A stretch of 64,000 bases of DNA from Aspidiotus rigidus. Its lineage: Eukaryota; Arthropoda; Insecta; Hemiptera; Diaspididae. The stretch's first letter is position 1, and every line of letters begins with the position of its first letter. Location: positions 1-64,000 of the forward strand of contig JAVHKY010000076.1 in the NCBI GenBank assembly GCA_035079385.1, given 5' to 3'. Both the position numbers and the translations under genes were made by a program. The notes below the pieces were generated by a model that was not told the DNA's origin, did not search any database, and saw nothing but the letters and a program-made list of their open reading frames with translations. Shown here in pieces: positions 36,431 to 48,500 of this stretch.

Positions 36431-36862
36431 GGCCTTTATAGTTGTTGAAAGAATCTCGCGTTTATATGGTTGCTCCGCGTCCTCTATTCCGGTGAACTTA
36501 CTACGGTACGTTCACTGTTCATACGAATATGTCTAACGAGCACCATACAGTGAGATTCACGCAACAGCGACTTATTACGCCTGATGTGATGTGATAGTGT
36601 CGTTTTTTGTGATGTGAATGTGTTCTCTAGTGCTGTTTTCTTTTTTGTGCGTGCCAGGGGGGCATCGCAGCTTGGCGGTTGCCAAAGCAACTTGGTAGTT
36701 GCCGAGTAGAAGAGGGGGTTCGCGTAGGAGATTCCTCCTTCACTGAAGTTATACCCGAAAGGGTCGATTCCGGTGTTGGAGGAAACAATATTAAATGCAT
36801 ACGCAACCCGCACCTACTCCATTATGGATGACGGGCGGTGCTGCACATGCGACACACAAGCG

Positions 36863-37430
<568 letters not shown>

Positions 37431-39044
37431 GGCCCGGATGAGATTCCAAATCCAGTCTGGAGCGCCATACATTCAGTTGACCCAGCACTGCTTGTTGATA
37501 CATTCAATGCGGCAATTGTTGGGGGACTGTTCCCTGTGCGATGGAAGAAAGCCAGGCTAGCGTTGATTGATAAGAAGGATAAACCACCTGGTCTACCATC
37601 CTCTTATCGTCCACTTTGTCTGCTAGACAATGTTGGGAAACTTCTAGAAAGAGTGATAGCCAATCGTTTGGAGAGCTATCTGAAGGAAAGAGATATAATC
37701 TCTGATAGCCAGTACGGTTTTCAAACTGGACGCTGCACATCAGATGCTGGGATCCGGCTGAAGAGGATAGCCAAGTCAGCAATTGATATGCGTCAGTTTT
37801 GCGCAGCCGTCAGCCTCGACATAAGAAATGCGTTCAATTCAATCCCATGGAAGATGATATTGGAAGCTCTTGTGAACGCAGGAGTGCCCGCATACCTGCT
37901 CAGGATGATCAGCAGCTATCTTAGCTGCCGTGAAATCCAAGCAGAGACGTCTGCTGGTACAGTAAAGCGCCCTGTTACTTGTGGGGTGCCGCAGGGGTCG
38001 GTCCTTGGGCCGCTTTTGTGGTGCGTCGCATTTAACGGAATCTTTAAGGTGAAGCTGCCACCGGGGGTTAAGCTTATCTGCTATGCGGATGACACCCTGG
38101 TGGTATGCACTGCCGAAACAACTGTAGCGGTGGAGAGCAGGGTAAACCGGGCCCTAGAGGATGTGACGCGTTGGATCGAGTCGGCTGGACTTGAACTAGC
38201 AGCAAGCAAGACGGAGGCCATTTTATTCACAACCCGTCGGAAGTTCAAGCCACCCACCTTTCGCCTGCGAGGTGTGGAAATTGAAACCAAGAAGCAAATG
38301 AAATACCTGGGCATCTGGTTTGACTCAACGCTGAGCTTCAGGCACCATTTCCTGATGGCAGCGGAAAAGGCGGGCCGGGTAGTTGGATACCTAAGCCGCC
38401 TTATGAGGAACCTGGGAGGACCGAGAGAAGCAAGGAGAAGGATCATGATGAGCACCGCCTTGTCGATCCTCCTATATGGTGCGCCAGTATGGGCCGACTG
38501 CATGAAGATACCATACCGAAGAAGAGAGATGGTAAAGATCCAACGAAGAGCTGCGCTGAGGTGTGTTAGTGCCTACCGCACTGTCTCGACGGAGGCTCTT
38601 TGTGTATTAGCACGTTCACCACCAATCGAGCTCCTTGCTGAGGAGAGAGCGGTGGTGTTCGAAGCAAAGAAGAGAACGACGACCAACCGAGAAGCTTCAC
38701 GGGTCAAGCAGGAGGCCAGGCGCTCCTTGCTTGTAAAGTGGAAAGAAAGAATTGCCCAGAGTGAGCTGGGTACATGGACAACCCGTGTGCTAATACGCGA
38801 CCTTGATGAGTGGATGAACCGACACCATGGTCAGCTGAACTTTCACCTGACGCAGGTGTTAAGCGGCCATGGCTGCTTCAACAAGTACCTTCACGAGAAG
38901 TTAAGGAAAGTTGAGCAGGCAACGTGTTCGCACTGTAACCAAGGGCGGGATGATGGACCACAACACACCTTATTTGAGTGTGAGGCGTGGAGGCGTGAGC
39001 GGGACGAGCTTAGTCGGTCTCTCCAAGAGATCGGGGTAGATGAA
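37431..39044 (+). pseudogene. U11: ORF2 fragment codons 428-965, short type with altered 5' junction
   Basis: Unit 37430-39044, 1615 bp. Six bases (GGCTCC or equivalent) are missing at the 5' junction, so the tract Leu frame runs into GPDEIP, still in phase. The 3' end has the standard short-type GATGAA|ATT junction. This copy combines two deletions and is a useful private marker. Confidence 0.9.
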
Positions 39045-39665
<621 letters not shown>

Positions 39666-39666
39666 G

Positions 39667-41502
39667 GCTCCAGGCCCGGATGAGATTCCAAATCCAGTCT
39701 GGAGCGCCATACATTCAGTTGACCCAGCACTGCTTGTTGATACATTCAATGCGGCAATTGTTGGGGGACTGTTCCCTGTGCGATGGAAGAAAGCCAGGCT
39801 AGCGTTGATTGATAAGAAGGATAAACCACCTGGTCTACCATCCTCTTATCGTCCACTTTGTCTGCTAGACAATGTTGGGAAACTTCTAGAAAGAGTGATA
39901 GCCAATCGTTTGGAGAGCTATCTGAAGGAAAGAGATATAATCTCTGATAGCCAGTACGGTTTTCAAACTGGACGCTGCACATCAGATGCTGGGATCCGGC
40001 TGAAGAGGATAGCCAAGTCAGCAATTGATATGCGTCAGTTTTGCGCAGCCGTCAGCCTCGACATAAGAAATGCGTTCAATTCAATCCCATGGAAGATGAT
40101 ATTGGAAGCTCTTGTGAACGCAGGAGTGCCCGCATACCTGCTCAGGATGATCAGCAGCTATCTTAGCTGCCGTGAAATCCAAGCAGAGACGTCTGCTGGT
40201 ACAGTAAAGCGCCCTGTTACTTGTGGGGTGCCGCAGGGGTCGGTCCTTGGGCCGCTTTTGTGGTGCGTCGCATTTAACGGAATCTTTAAGGTGAAGCTGC
40301 CACCGGGGGTTAAGCTTATCTGCTATGCGGATGACACCCTGGTGGTATGCACTGCCGAAACAACTGTAGCGGTGGAGAGCAGGGTAAACCGGGCCCTAGA
40401 GGATGTGACGCGTTGGATCGAGTCGGCTGGACTTGAACTAGCAGCAAGCAAGACGGAGGCCATTTTATTCACAACCCGTCGGAAGTTCAAGCCACCCACC
40501 TTTCGCCTGCGAGGTGTGGAAATTGAAACCAAGAAGCAAATGAAATACCTGGGCATCTGGTTTGACTCAACGCTGAGCTTCAGGCACCATTTCCTGATGG
40601 CAGCGGAAAAGGCGGGCCGGGTAGTTGGATACCTAAGCCGCCTTATGAGGAACCTGGGAGGACCGAGAGAAGCAAGGAGAAGGATCATGATGAGCACCGC
40701 CTTGTCGATCCTCCTATATGGTGCGCCAGTATGGGCCGACTGCATGAAGATACCATACCGAAGAAGAGAGATGGTAAAGATCCAACGAAGAGCTGCGCTG
40801 AGGTGTGTTAGTGCCTACCGCACTGTCTCGACGGAGGCTCTTTGTGTATTAGCACGTTCACCACCAATCGAGCTCCTTGCTGAGGAGAGAGCGGTGGTGT
40901 TCGAAGCAAAGAAGAGAACGACGACCAACCGAGAAGCTTCACGGGTCAAGCAGGAGGCCAGGCGCTCCTTGCTTGTAAAGTGGAAAGAAAGAATTGCCCA
41001 GAGTGAGCTGGGTACATGGACAACCCGTGTGCTAATACGCGACCTTGATGAGTGGATGAACCGACACCATGGTCAGCTGAACTTTCACCTGACGCAGGTG
41101 TTAAGCGGCCATGGCTGCTTCAACAAGTACCTTCACGAGAAGTTAAGGAAAGTTGAGCAGGCAACGTGTTCGCACTGTAACCAAGGGCGGGATGATGGAC
41201 CACAACACACCTTATTTGAGTGTGAGGCGTGGAGGCGTGAGCGGGACGAGCTTAGTCGGTCTCTCCAAGAGATCGGGGTAGATGAAGCGCTCGACCCGAG
41301 TAGCCTGGTACCCACCATGCTAGGTTCCGAAGAAGCATGGAACCAGGTGTCTGCATTTGCGGCCACCATCATGAAGAGGAAGATGGACCAGGAATGGAAT
41401 AGGCAAATGCAGAACCACGCTATGGCCTACTCAACACCTGTGTACCATCAACATCCAGATCTGCAGGAAGAAGAGGAAGAAGGATACCATCCAGATTGTT
41501 AG
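39667..41502 (+). pseudogene. U12: 5'-truncated ORF2, long type, upstream neighbour of F2
   Basis: Unit 39666-41934, 2269 bp, translation identical to U1. Its ATT tail is the 5' flank of the complete copy F2. Confidence 0.9.
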
Positions 41503-41934
41503 GGCCTTTATAGTTGTTGAAAGAATCTCGCGTTTATATGGTTGCTCCGCGTCCTCTATTCCGGTGAACTTACTACGGTACGTTCACTGTTCATACGAAT
41601 ATGTCTAACGAGCACCATACAGTGAGATTCACGCAACAGCGACTTATTACGCCTGATGTGATGTGATAGTGTCGTTTTTTGTGATGTGAATGTGTTCTCT
41701 AGTGCTGTTTTCTTTTTTGTGCGTGCCAGGGGGGCATCGCAGCTTGGCGGTTGCCAAAGCAACTTGGTAGTTGCCGAGTAGAAGAGGGGGTTCGCGTAGG
41801 AGATTCCTCCTTCACTGAAGTTATACCCGAAAGGGTCGATTCCGGTGTTGGAGGAAACAATATTAAATGCATACGCAACCCGCACCTACTCCATTATGGA
41901 TGACGGGCGGTGCTGCACATGCGACACACAAGCG

Positions 41935-42406
<472 letters not shown>

Positions 42407-42407
42407 T

Positions 42408-42442
42408 CCCCCGTAAGGTACCACCTTGACGCGGTGGGGGGG
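42408..42442 (+). other. 5'-terminal GC-rich hairpin of F2
   Basis: CCCCC (42408-42412) can pair with GGGGG (42438-42442), and CCACC (42421-42425) with GGTGG (42433-42437), leaving an 8-nt bulge GTAAGGTA and a 7-nt loop TTGACGC. It begins two bases from the ATT tract. A structured 5' end could mark the transcript start, protect the RNA or act in translation; self-cleavage is possible but I recognise no known ribozyme core. Confidence 0.55.
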
Positions 42443-42782
42443 CCTACGTGGTGTGTCGTCTGTTCTCTGATGGTGGCGTGCTCTGGGCTGTGGCTTTGCT
42501 GGGCGTTGGCGTGTTTGTGGATGGGGTGACAGGCGAGTGTGCGGCACAGATTTGAATGCGTGGGATGATGAATGAATGAAGAGGTCCGGTTCCGGGTGCC
42601 ATTGACTGGGCTGACCCCCCGGGCTGTGCGTCACCTGGAATCGAGGGGTTCATTGGCAGAACAGGCTGACCGCATGGGCTGCTACATGAACTCTGTCTCG
42701 CGCGAGTAGTTGCGGTCTTGGCGTGCTGACTGGGCTGGCCACCCGGGATGCGCTGCTGGGCCTATAAACTAGGATGGCGTCT

Positions 42783-42916
42783 TGTGCTGGGAGGGTGCAC
42801 ATTGGGGTGGCTCTGGTGGGTTCCCTCCATGGTGTGGCGTCCTGTGCCTGTATGGTGCTACGCTGTGCCGGGTGGGTGCGTATTGGGGCTGCTCTGGTGG
42901 GTGCCTTCTGTGGTGC
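42783..42916 (+). repeat. Imperfect direct repeat in F2 5' UTR, 81-bp offset
   Basis: 42783-42834 and 42864-42916 align with few mismatches (both contain ATTGGGG, GCTCTGGTGGGT and TGGTG in the same order). Repeated 5' UTR modules occur in many LINEs and may be promoter units. Confidence 0.6.
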
Positions 42917-43285
42917 TTGACTGAGCTGAGCTGTCTGGTACCCTTGTGAATGCTGGGGTACTGGACTTGAGTGTCGAATGTGAGGATAGTGAGGTGTTGG
43001 CTGCGACTGTTTCACTTTCTGTCTGCTTCTGGTCGGCGCTTGGTGGGGTTATGGTTTGGTGGCGGGTTGCTGTTGGGGTGCGGGTGGGGCGCTGCAACTA
43101 AGAGTACTAGGAGAAGGATACTCCGAGGCTAATTAAACCGTAGGGAAGGAAACCCTATAATTTTTTAAAAAACCACCTGTCTCCTTGCAGGCTAGGGCAC
43201 GGGCTCATAGGATAAGGGAAGGACAACCCCGACAAAAAACCGTCAACTGGTGTAGGCAGTCACACCTGCATCAGGATCATCTTCA

Positions 43286-43409
43286 TGTATGGGGTTACGT
43301 ACTGTCTGGTGGCCCTCACGTCCTGTATGAATGGGGTTACGTACTGCTTTCATAGCCTTCACGTCCTGTTTGTATGGGGTTACGTATCGCCATCTGGACC
43401 TTCACGTCC
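43286..43409 (+). repeat. Three 42-43 bp direct repeats in F2 5' UTR
   Basis: GGGGTTACGTA occurs at 43291-43301, 43333-43343 and 43376-43386, each followed by 15-20 variable bases and then CACGTCC. The units are preceded by TGTAT or TGTATGAAT. They may be promoter modules or protein binding sites; the function is inferred. Confidence 0.75.
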
Positions 43410-43464
43410 CATACCACTCTATTTGCCTGGCCCTGGTGAGTTTCTTCCAGTGACTAGGTAGGAG

Positions 43465-43647
43465 ATGGAAAACTCTGACAATGAAAACCCGGTCATAGCC
43501 GTAAAGTGTGTGCCTTTCCCTGCGAGGACCAAGCAGCTCGCGGGGGAAGTATGGTTCTGCAAGATGATCTGGGAAGGCGGAAGCAGCTTCTCAGATGACG
43601 CCTCACACTGCAACTTATATATTACAGATGACAATGATGAAAGATAA
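43465..43647 (+). CDS. Small ORF (60 aa) at the 5' edge of F2 ORF1, possible true ORF1 N-terminus or uORF
   Basis: It starts MENSDNENPV at an ATG with G at -3 and G at +4, a better context than the first ATG of the long ORF1 frame (C at -3). It ends at TAA 43645-43647, overlapping ORF1 by 53 nt in another frame. It is acidic at both ends and has no recognised domain. It may be a regulatory upstream ORF, or the N-terminus of ORF1 joined by a frameshift or separated by an indel in this copy. F1 lacks this region, so the two cannot be compared within the window. Confidence 0.4.
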   Translation: MENSDNENPVIAVKCVPFPARTKQLAGEVWFCKMIWEGGSSFSDDASHCNLYITDDNDER

Positions 43648-45562
43648 GAATATTGGTGCCGATTCGGATTCGGCAAACCGGCTCCCCACGCTGATGCGCT
43701 CAGGCGGCGAGGGGTCGGAGGGTATCGTCCCGGAATCCCATGATGAGGCAAGCAATCTGGCCAAGGCGGCCTGCAACGTGGCCAAAGCAACCAGCCCAGG
43801 TGGCTCTAACGAGGATGTGTTTGTTTTTGGACAAGATGAGAATGCGGTAAAGACGCCTCCTGTTAAGGCAAAAGAACAGGGAAGAAATGTTGAGCGTGGC
43901 TATGAGTCATCGCCAGAAGTCTTGTGTGCCAGGAAGGAACGAGTCAGCAAGAGGGCGAGAATCGATGCTGAGTCCTCACCCGATAAGGCTCCAACGCCCA
44001 GCCTATTCGTTCCCCCCAACCTACCTGGAGGAAAGCTACGGAAGGCGAACGCTGGCCTCCAGGTGAGAATTGAACAGCTGAAGAAGGCAATTTGCGAAAA
44101 GGATTTGAAGCTTGCTCAAGCGGAGGAGCTTGCTTCCAAATTTAAGTTGCACTTGAAGCAACAGAAGGTTAAGACTGACCGCCAGCAGGAAGTGATCAAT
44201 AAGCTGAAGGCGCAAGTTGAAGACCTTTCCAAGAGCGCACCCCAAGACCTGCACCTAAGGTGTGAGGAGCAAGAGTGGCAGATTGCTCTCCTAACCAGCC
44301 AAGTGAAAGAGCTCCAAGGAAGAATAGCCGATGCGACAGCAACAACAACTGCAGCCAAAGTCGTGTCAAAAACTGCAGGAACCCAGCAACTGCAGCGACA
44401 ACCGCAGGAAAAGCAGCAGCAATTACAGCAAAAACAGCAGCAACAACAGCAAGTGCAGCAACAGCGACAGCAGCAGCAACTGCAGCAACAGCGACAGCAG
44501 CAGGAACTGCAGCAACAGCGACAGCAGCAGCAGCAGCAGCTGCAGCAACAGCGACAGCAGCAACAGCGACAGCAGCAGCAACTGCAGCAACAGAAGCAGC
44601 AGCAACAGAAGCAAGACCAGCAGCAACAGCCCCAACAGGTAGCTTCACCTAGTGCTGGTGCACCCTCTTGGAGCCAGGTGGCTTCCAGGCGCACCCGTAG
44701 GAAGGATGCCCAGCCACCAACTGCCACTGAGGGGAGGCCCTCCAACGTGCCTCTTCAGTCTGCAAACAAGCAGCAGAAGAGGACCCAACAGCAGCTACAA
44801 CTGCTGAAGAAGAGGAAGCCACGCAGTGATGCAGTAGTGCTGAAGAAGAAGAGCGAGCAAGCCAACTACACCGCTATTATACAAGAGGCGAGAGCGAAGC
44901 TTTCAACAAGCACACTTGGCGTCAAAGTACTCTCCACCAGGTTTACTAAGGCCGGAGAAATGGTGCTGGAATACCGCCATACCTTGGAAGGAGCTCCTGA
45001 TACCTTCCCTGATCAATTGAAGGTCGTCATTGGTGACAAGGCAGATGTGCGCAAACCAATGAGGAAGACAAGGATACTGCTCCTCAACATCGATGCCTCT
45101 GCAACAAAGGAGGAAATGACAGCAGCCATTGGTGAAGCGGACGAGGTGAAGATCACCAACATCCAGAGGATGGGCCGAGGGTGCCAAATGGCTCATGCTG
45201 AGGTCCCTATTCCAACTGCCTTGAAGTTAGTGCAGGCCGGAAGCATCCAGATTGGGTGGAGCAACTGCAAGGTCCGCTCACTGGAGAAGAAGGACACAGC
45301 ACCCCCCCGCTGCTTCAAGTGCCTCCGAAGAGGCCACATTGCCGCAGCTTGCCAAGGGGAAGCTGTTGGCAATGGCTGCTACAGATGCGGCGGAGAAGGG
45401 CATCTGTTACGGGACTGCCATCGGGACCCAAAGTGCCCACTATGCAGCCGAGAAGAGGGCCGCGATGCAGGGCATGTGGTCGGCAGTAAAGGCTGCATAG
45501 GTGCTGCCGAGCCCAGGACCCGAGGGCGACCAGGCAGCCGAAGAGGACCAACGGCCTCCTAA
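43595..45562 (+). CDS. F2 ORF1: Gag-like nucleocapsid protein with coiled coil, poly-Gln region and three zinc knuckles, up to 655 aa
   Basis: Probable RNA-binding RNP protein of the element. Visible parts: low-complexity acidic/basic N-terminus (1-145); a predicted coiled coil (about 148-245, regular Leu/Ile/Val spacing); a Gln-rich block (about 264-348, CAG/CAA runs); a conserved central segment shared with F1 (about 350-565, including GVKV, GDKADV and MGRGCQMA); zinc knuckles CX2CX4HX4C at 573-586 and 595-608 and CX2CX9HX6C at 614-634. The start is uncertain: ATGs at 43595, 43628 and 43634 are in frame, the last having A at -3, and an in-frame stop at 43565 bars anything earlier. The stop TAA shares its last A with the ORF2 ATG. 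Confidence 0.88.
   Translation: MTPHTATYILQMTMMKDKNIGADSDSANRLPTLMRSGGEGSEGIVPESHDEASNLAKAACNVAKATSPGGSNEDVFVFGQDENAVKTPPVKAKEQGRNVERGYESSPEVLCARKERVSKRARIDAESSPDKAPTPSLFVPPNLPGGKLRKANAGLQVRIEQLKKAICEKDLKLAQAEELASKFKLHLKQQKVKTDRQQEVINKLKAQVEDLSKSAPQDLHLRCEEQEWQIALLTSQVKELQGRIADATATTTAAKVVSKTAGTQQLQRQPQEKQQQLQQKQQQQQQVQQQRQQQQLQQQRQQQELQQQRQQQQQQLQQQRQQQQRQQQQLQQQKQQQQKQDQQQQPQQVASPSAGAPSWSQVASRRTRRKDAQPPTATEGRPSNVPLQSANKQQKRTQQQLQLLKKRKPRSDAVVLKKKSEQANYTAIIQEARAKLSTSTLGVKVLSTRFTKAGEMVLEYRHTLEGAPDTFPDQLKVVIGDKADVRKPMRKTRILLLNIDASATKEEMTAAIGEADEVKITNIQRMGRGCQMAHAEVPIPTALKLVQAGSIQIGWSNCKVRSLEKKDTAPPRCFKCLRRGHIAAACQGEAVGNGCYRCGGEGHLLRDCHRDPKCPLCSREEGRDAGHVVGSKGCIGAAEPRTRGRPGSRRGPTAS
44383..44640 (+). 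repeat. CAG/CAA-rich low-complexity block within F2 ORF1
   Basis: An imperfect CAG/CAA repeat encodes Gln with scattered Leu and Arg (QLQQQRQQQ modules). It explains the Ala-, Ser-, Thr-, Cys- or Leu-rich frames on either strand here, which are not genes. The matching part of F1 (about 5606-5806) is shorter and differently arranged, which points to slippage. Confidence 0.85.
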
Positions 45563-48500
45563 TGGCAGGGACGCTCAAGTTCCTGCAGGCCAACCTTCAG
45601 CACTGCAAACTGGCTCAGGATCTTCTCTGGCAGTTTGTAGCTGAGGAGGGAACGCACATTGTGATTGCCAGCGAGTATCACAATGTTGCGAGAAAGAAAG
45701 GATGGTACACAGACCGTACTGGCTCAGCGGCCATTGGTGTTTGCCCAGAGTGTCCAATTGCTCCGGGAGAGGTTGAAAGAGGGGAGGGGTATGTTGCTGT
45801 GAAGATGGCCGACATGGTTGTCTACAGTTGCTACTTCTCCCCGAATCGCCCCTTCCTGGAGTTTGAGGACTTCTTGAAGAAATTAGAGGAAAGCTTGTCC
45901 AGATGGCAAGGTGAAAATTTCATTGTGGCTGGCGATTTTAATGCCAAGTCAGAAGAGTGGCGATCAGGCCGTACGGACATCCGTGGGTATGCCTTGGGGG
46001 AGTGGATTGCTTACAATCGACTGGAAACAGTCAATGTCGGCAACACTCCTACCCGAGTGCATCAAGGATACGGGTCCATTATTGATATCACCTTTGCCTC
46101 AGAGTGCCTAGCCCGAAAAATAGAAGGCTGGGCGGTACTGGACAAGGAGCTTTCTGGGAGCGACCATCGGTGTATCGGCTTCTCCATCCGCCGGGAAGTT
46201 GAGGTCGCTGCTCCACAAAAGCTGGTAAGAAAATGGGCCGTTAGGAAGCTGAATAGCGACCGTTTGAAGGCTAGCTATCTTGCTCTCACATGGGATCAAG
46301 AAGAAGAGCAAGAAGGCAATGCGGAGGTGGCAGTAGAGAGGATGATCAAGACTGTCACCAAAGCTTGCGATGTAGCCATGCCCAGGCAAGGTCCACCAAA
46401 GAAGAGGAGGGCTGTTTACTGGTGGACCAACAAGATTGCCGAATTGAGAAAAGAGTGCAACCGTCAGCGCCGGATATACCAGCGTAGTAGTGGCCGCGAA
46501 GGGGCGCGTGCGGTTGCACCCGAATACCAGCTGGCTCGCAAAAGGCTGAAGAAGGCCATCAAGGACAACAAGAGTGCTGCATGGCGAGAGCTATGTGAGA
46601 TGGCGGATGACGACCCATTTGGAAAGCCTTATAAGTTAGTGCTGAAGAAGCTCAAAGGCCTCTCAGCAATGAGCCGAATGGAGCCGGATGTTGTGGGTCA
46701 AATCATTGATGGTTTGTTCCCACAGCAGCCACCACCAATGGTAACGCTACCAATAGTAGAAGAGGATGGTATATCCCTCCTAGGCACCGAGGAGGTTGAT
46801 GCAGCAGTCAATAGACTGCGGGGTAAGTATTGGAAGGCTCCAGGCCCGGATGAGATTCCAAATCCAGTCTGGAGCGCCATACATTCAGTTGACCCAGCAC
46901 TGCTTGTTGATACATTCAATGCGGCAATTGTTGGGGGACTGTTCCCTGTGCGATGGAAGAAAGCCAGGCTAGCGTTGATCGATAAGAAGGATAAACCACC
47001 TGGTCTACCATCCTCTTACCGTCCACTCTGTCTGCTAGACAATGTTGGGAAACTTCTAGAGAGAGTGATAGCCAATCGTTTGGAGAGCTATCTGAAGGAA
47101 AGAGATATAATCTCTGATAGCCAGTACGGTTTTCAAACTGGACGCTGCACATCAGATGCTGGGATCCGGCTGAAGAGGATAGCCAAGTCAGCGATTGATA
47201 TGCGCCAGTTTTGCGCAGCCGTCAGCCTCGACATAAGAAATGCGTTCAATTCAATTCCATGGAAGATGATATTGGAAGCTCTTGTGAACGCAGGAGTGCC
47301 CGCATACCTGCTCAGGATGATCAGCAGCTATCTTAGCTGCCGTGAAATCCAAGCAGAGACGTCTGCTGGTACAGTAAAGCGCCCTGTTACTTGTGGGGTG
47401 CCGCAGGGGTCGGTCCTTGGGCCGCTTTTGTGGTGCGTCGCATTTAACGGAATCTTTAAGGTGAAGCTGCCACCGGGGGTTAAGCTTATCTGCTATGCGG
47501 ATGACACCCTGGTGGTATGCACCGCCGAAACAACTGTAGCGGTGGAGAGCAGGGTAAACCGGGCCCTAGAGGATGTGACGCGTTGGATCGAGTCGGCTGG
47601 ACTTGAACTAGCAGCAAGTAAGACGGAGGCCATTTTATTCACGACCCGTCGGAAGTTCAAGCCACCCGCCTTTCGCCTGCGAGGTGTGGAAATTGAAACC
47701 AAGAAGCAAATGAAATACCTGGGCATCTGGTTTGACTCAACGCTGAGATTCAGGCACCATTTCCTGATGGCAGCGGAAAAGGCGGGCCGGGTAGTTGGTT
47801 ACCTAAGCCGCCTGATGAGGAACCTAGGAGGACCGAGAGAAGCAAGGAGAAGGATCATGATGAGCACCGCCTTGTCGATCCTCCTATACGGTGCGCCAGT
47901 ATGGGCCGACTGCATGAAGATACCATACCGAAGAAGAGAGATGGTAAAGATCCAACGAAGAGCTGCGCTGAGGTGTGTTAGTGCCTACCGCACTGTCTCG
48001 ACGGAGGCTCTTTGTGTATTAGCACGTTCACCACCAATCGAGCTCCTTGCTGAGGAGAGAGCGGTGGTGTTCGAAGCAAAGAAGAGAACGACGACCAACC
48101 GAGAAGCTTTACGGGTCAAGCAGGAGGCCAGGCGCTCCTTGCTTGTAAAGTGGAAAGAAAGAATTGCCCAGAGTGAGCTGGGTACATGGACAACCCGTGT
48201 GCTAATACGCGACCTTGATGAGTGGATGAGCCGACACCATGGTCAGCTGAACTTTCACCTGACGCAGGTGTTAAGCGGCCATGGCTGCTTCAACAAGTAC
48301 CTTCACGAGAAGTTAAGGAAAGTTGAGCAGGCAACGTGTTCGCACTGTAACCAAGGGCGGGATGATGGACCACAACACACCTTATTTGAGTGTGAGGCGT
48401 GGAGGCGTGAGCGGGACGAGCTTAGTCGGTCTCTCCAAGAGATCGGGGTAGATGAAGCGCTCGACCCGAGTAGCCTGGTACCCACCATGCTAGGTTCCGA

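Noticed and set aside
44116..44745. Cys-, Ala-, Ser- and Leu-rich frames over the Gln block of F2 ORF1
   Set aside because: Alternative-frame translations of an imperfect CAG/CAA repeat.
46834..46840. Truncation at codon 425 as a programmed RT stop producing many insertions
   Set aside because: Identical private features (short-type junction, near-zero divergence, head-to-tail order) fit DNA duplication better; kept only as a test in the findings.
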